DNA of 6,896 nucleotides from an uncultured Eubacteriales bacterium (GTDB taxonomy: Bacteria; Bacillota; Clostridia; Peptostreptococcales; Anaerovoracaceae): positions 1 through 6,896 of the forward strand of contig UQMQ01000121.1 in NCBI GenBank assembly GCA_900542245.1. Reading direction: 5' to 3'. Below, piece by piece: positions 5,167 to 6,896 of this stretch. The number at the start of each line of letters is the position of its first letter. Position 1 is the stretch's first letter. The translations under genes and the position numbers were made by a program. Below the pieces are notes generated by a model. It was given only the letters and a program-made list of their open reading frames with translations, searched no databases and was not told where the DNA came from.

Positions 5167-5652
5167 ATGGCAATAGACAAGGTAAGAGCATATTTCAGAC
5201 AATATAACATGGAAGATAAAATCATGGAGTTCGAGGTTTCCAGTGCGACGGTAGAGCTGGCTGCGATCGCGGTCGGCGTCGAGGGCGCACGCATCTGCAA
5301 GACCCTCTCTTTCAAAGACGGTGAGGACGGCTGCATTCTGATTCAGACGGCGGGAGATACCAAGATAGACAACCGCAAGTTTAAGGATACCTTCGGCTTC
5401 AAGGCGAAAATGCTGACGGCGGACGAGGTGCTGGACTTTACCGGACACGCAGTTGGAGGCGTCTGTGCCTTTGCAATCGAAAATCCGAAGGTCAAAATCT
5501 ACTGCGATGACTCGATGAAGCGCTTCGAAACAGTGTTTCCGGCCTGCGGCAGTGACAACAGTGCGATCGAGTTGACCTGCGAGGAATTGTATCAATACTC
5601 CAAAGCGATCGGCTGGATCGATGTCTGCAAACTGCCGGAGGTGCAGGCATAG
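5167..5652 (+). CDS. YbaK/EbsC/ProX-family aminoacyl-tRNA deacylase
   Basis: The product is a 161-residue cytoplasmic protein of the YbaK/aaRS-associated domain family. Members hydrolyse wrongly charged tRNAs in trans, for example Cys- or Ala-tRNA(Pro). Visible marks are the conserved lysine Lys45 in CKTL, the strand GCILIQTAGD (55-64), KIDNRKFKDTFG (67-78), the GHAVGGV loop (93-99) and ACGSDNSAIELT (126-137). The usual Pro after the GGV(S/C) turn is Ala101 here (GGVCAFA). The start is chosen at the ATG at 5167 because AGGAGGAG (5151-5158) precedes it and a strong promoter lies at 5078-5106. Upstream in-frame codons fall in that promoter and the preceding terminator. yitT follows after 74 bases without a clear promoter or terminator. 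Which tRNA it edits cannot be told from sequence. Confidence 0.88.
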   Translation: MAIDKVRAYFRQYNMEDKIMEFEVSSATVELAAIAVGVEGARICKTLSFKDGEDGCILIQTAGDTKIDNRKFKDTFGFKAKMLTADEVLDFTGHAVGGVCAFAIENPKVKIYCDDSMKRFETVFPACGSDNSAIELTCEELYQYSKAIGWIDVCKLPEVQA

Positions 5653-5726
5653 CAGAAGCGGGGAGGCAGCAGCTTTTGCAGCTTTACGGTCGATGCTGTG
5701 CTGCAGATGGATAGAATGGAGGAGAG

Positions 5727-6599
5727 ATGAAAAACGAGTTCAAAAATGGGTTTAAGAAAGAAGCAATCATGTTTATCAGCCTGACGTTGGTATCTGTGCT
5801 GATTGCTTTTAACTTAAAAAGCTTTGTGCGGACCGGAGGACTGTTCCCCGGCGGATTCAGCGGACTGGCGATCCTGCTGCAGCAGATCGCGGACGTGTTT
5901 TTCCATGTCAAAATCCCGTATTCGGCACTGTATCTGCCATTAAACCTGATTCCGGCATTCATCGGATTCAAGTATATCGGCAAGCGGTTTACGCTGTATT
6001 CGTTCTACGTGGTATTTCTGTCCGGTATCTTGACGGACCTGTTTCCGGACATTACGATCACCTATGATACCCTGCTGATCGCGGTTTTCGGCGGACTGAT
6101 CAACGGTACCGCCATCAGCCTGTGCCTGCTCAATGGTGCAAGCGGCGGCGGAACAGATTTCATTTCGATCTATTACTCCGAGAAAAAGGGTATCGATGCC
6201 TGGAACTATATCCTGCTGTCGAATGTTGTGATCCTGGGAACGGCGGGCGTGTTGTTCGGTTTCGACAAGGCGCTGTATTCGATTATCTATCAGTATACGA
6301 GCACGCAGATCATTCAGGTCCTGTTCAAGCGCTATCAGAAGGCGACGCTGCTGATCATCACCAGCCAGCCGAGTGCCGTTTACGGCAAGATTCGCGAGCT
6401 GACCCACCACGATGCGACGCTGCTGGAGGGAACGGGCTGCTATGAGGGCGCCGAGCGGCATATTCTCTACTCCGTCATCGGCAGAGAGCAGATCGAAGCG
6501 GTGATCTCAGCGATCCGCAGCATTGACGCAAAAGCCTTTATCAACGTCATCAATACCGAGCAGATCAACGGCCGCTTTTACCGCCCCCCAACGCGCTAG
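5727..6599 (+). CDS. YitT-family membrane protein (duplicated DUF161 plus C-terminal DUF2179)
   Basis: The product has 290 residues, normal for the family. The membrane part (about 12-200) carries the two DUF161 repeats, seen as GGLFPGGFSGLAIL (37-50) and NGASGGGTDFISIYY (136-150). The soluble C-terminal domain (about 205-288) is DUF2179, with TLLEGTGCYEGAERHILYSVI and DAKAFINVINTEQINGRFY. The biochemical role is unknown; transport or sensing is often supposed. GGAGG (5718-5722) lies four bases before the ATG, slightly close. The next Met (residue 15) lacks a Shine-Dalgarno sequence, so the first is kept. It probably shares the ybaK promoter, since the 74-base gap holds only imperfect GCAGC/GCTGC inverted repeats. 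Confidence 0.92.
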   Translation: MKNEFKNGFKKEAIMFISLTLVSVLIAFNLKSFVRTGGLFPGGFSGLAILLQQIADVFFHVKIPYSALYLPLNLIPAFIGFKYIGKRFTLYSFYVVFLSGILTDLFPDITITYDTLLIAVFGGLINGTAISLCLLNGASGGGTDFISIYYSEKKGIDAWNYILLSNVVILGTAGVLFGFDKALYSIIYQYTSTQIIQVLFKRYQKATLLIITSQPSAVYGKIRELTHHDATLLEGTGCYEGAERHILYSVIGREQIEAVISAIRSIDAKAFINVINTEQINGRFYRPPTR

Positions 6600-6638
6600 T
6601 AGGTGCGCCCTGCGCGGCACATGCGGCAGAGGAGCTGC

Positions 6639-6663
6639 GTAAGGCGCGCCGCTGCCGCCTTAC
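6639..6663. repeat. GC-rich inverted repeat downstream of yitT
   Basis: GTAAGGCG (6639-6646) and CGCCTTAC (6656-6663) form a perfect 8-bp stem with a 9-base loop. The whole stretch 6602-6663 is unusually GC-rich and self-complementary, with GTGC/GCAC arms at 6603-6620. No T-tract follows, so it is not a standard terminator; it could stabilise the mRNA end or be part of a dispersed intergenic repeat. Confidence 0.5.
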
Positions 6664-6691
6664 ACACAGCGAAATTTACATATAATATAAT
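6659..6691 (+). promoter_or_regulatory. Possible promoter with doubled TATAAT
   Basis: Two overlapping TATAAT hexamers share a base (6681-6686 and 6686-6691). CTTACA (6659-6664), 16 bases upstream of the first, is a weak -35. A start near 6693 would run at once into the terminator hairpin at 6697, so this may be a chance AT-rich match or the start of a very short RNA or attenuated leader. Confidence 0.3.
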
Positions 6692-6696
6692 AGACG

Positions 6697-6739
6697 AAAA
6701 ACGAGAAAGCCCGCAGTGCAGATATTTCTCGTTTTTTTT
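6697..6739 (+). terminator. Strong intrinsic terminator after yitT
   Basis: A perfect 12-bp stem is formed by AAAAACGAGAAA (6697-6708) and TTTCTCGTTTTT (6725-6736), with a 16-base loop. Eight T (6732-6739) close it. The A-rich left arm means it could also act on minus-strand transcripts. It lies about 97 bases past the yitT stop. Confidence 0.8.
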
Positions 6740-6740
6740 A

Positions 6741-6896
6741 TCTCTTTTCATCCTTGTTATGGACGGCGCCGCGAAGCAAGCCGCTGGTTATCGATTTGGC
6801 TTGTGCATGCCGAAAAAATTAAGAAGATCTGCAAGGCACTTGCAGAGGAATTTCGCAGACATCAATATCTCCTTGAGGGAAACAGCCTTGCAGACG
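6741..6896. other. Window end: possible partial gene, strand unresolved
   Basis: Two readings are open to the edge of the window. On the minus strand, a frame enters at the edge and stops at TAA (6790-6788), giving about 35 residues including KEILMSAKFLCKCLADLL; this would be the 3' end of a gene convergent with yitT. On the plus strand, the same codon register is open from 6686 and includes EKIKKICKALAEEFRRHQ, a plausible amphipathic helix, but it has no start codon with a ribosome binding site. A third possibility, ATG at 6759, also lacks one. The region contains the palindrome at 6828-6846. I cannot assign a function. Confidence 0.25.
6828..6846. repeat. Perfect 8-bp inverted repeat TCTGCAAG-GCA-CTTGCAGA
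   Basis: The arms at 6828-6835 and 6839-6846 are exact complements around a 3-base centre. CTTGCAGA occurs a third time at 6887-6894, 48 bases after the second arm. It may be an operator or a chance feature of coding sequence; no T-tract follows. Confidence 0.5.

Overview
The window looks like part of the chromosome of an anaerobic Bacillota bacterium, probably Clostridia or Negativicutes. The evidence is a BofA homologue, strong AGGAGG-type ribosome binding sites, promoters close to the housekeeping TTGACA/TATAAT consensus, AT-rich spacers between more GC-balanced genes, and the gene families present (NSS symporter, YfcC, YitT, YbaK, LytTR). The genus cannot be read from the sequence. I see no phage, IS, CRISPR or tRNA signatures.

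Left part (1-1390). A leader of about 200 bases precedes a small BofA-type membrane protein gene (219-482, +). Its last 20 bases overlap the end of a convergent gene (463-1287, -) encoding an NTF2/SnoaL-like domain fused to a LytTR DNA-binding domain, that is, a one-component regulator without a receiver domain. Its probable promoter lies at 1332-1360.

Middle part (1391-4994). Two secondary transporters are transcribed divergently from a 350-base AT-rich region. A neurotransmitter:sodium symporter family protein (1391-2944) runs on the minus strand. A YfcC-family carrier (3297-4700) runs on the plus strand and is followed 33 bases later by an unrecognised 86-residue membrane protein (4734-4994). 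Both promoters can be read directly. They share an identical 11-mer, and the YfcC promoter has a 22-bp imperfect palindrome in its spacer, so joint repression is a reasonable guess. Both transporters are from families that usually move amino acids or related carboxylates, so the locus probably governs uptake or exchange of amino-acid-type substrates. The LytTR regulator, downstream of the symporter on the same strand, is a candidate controller.

Right part (4995-6896). A terminator (5013-5064) ends the YfcC unit. A near-consensus promoter (5078-5106) then drives a YbaK/ProX-type aminoacyl-tRNA deacylase (5167-5652) and a YitT-family membrane protein (5727-6599), which probably form a two-gene operon. 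After yitT come a GC-rich inverted repeat, a doubled TATAAT, a 12-bp perfect terminator hairpin (6697-6739) and about 155 bases with no gene I can assign firmly.

The most unusual items are the sensor-LytTR fusion, the paired operator-like sequences in the divergent transporter promoters, the small membrane protein coupled to YfcC, and a TTCGTAT 7-mer found four times and only outside genes. I found no clearly new multi-gene system.
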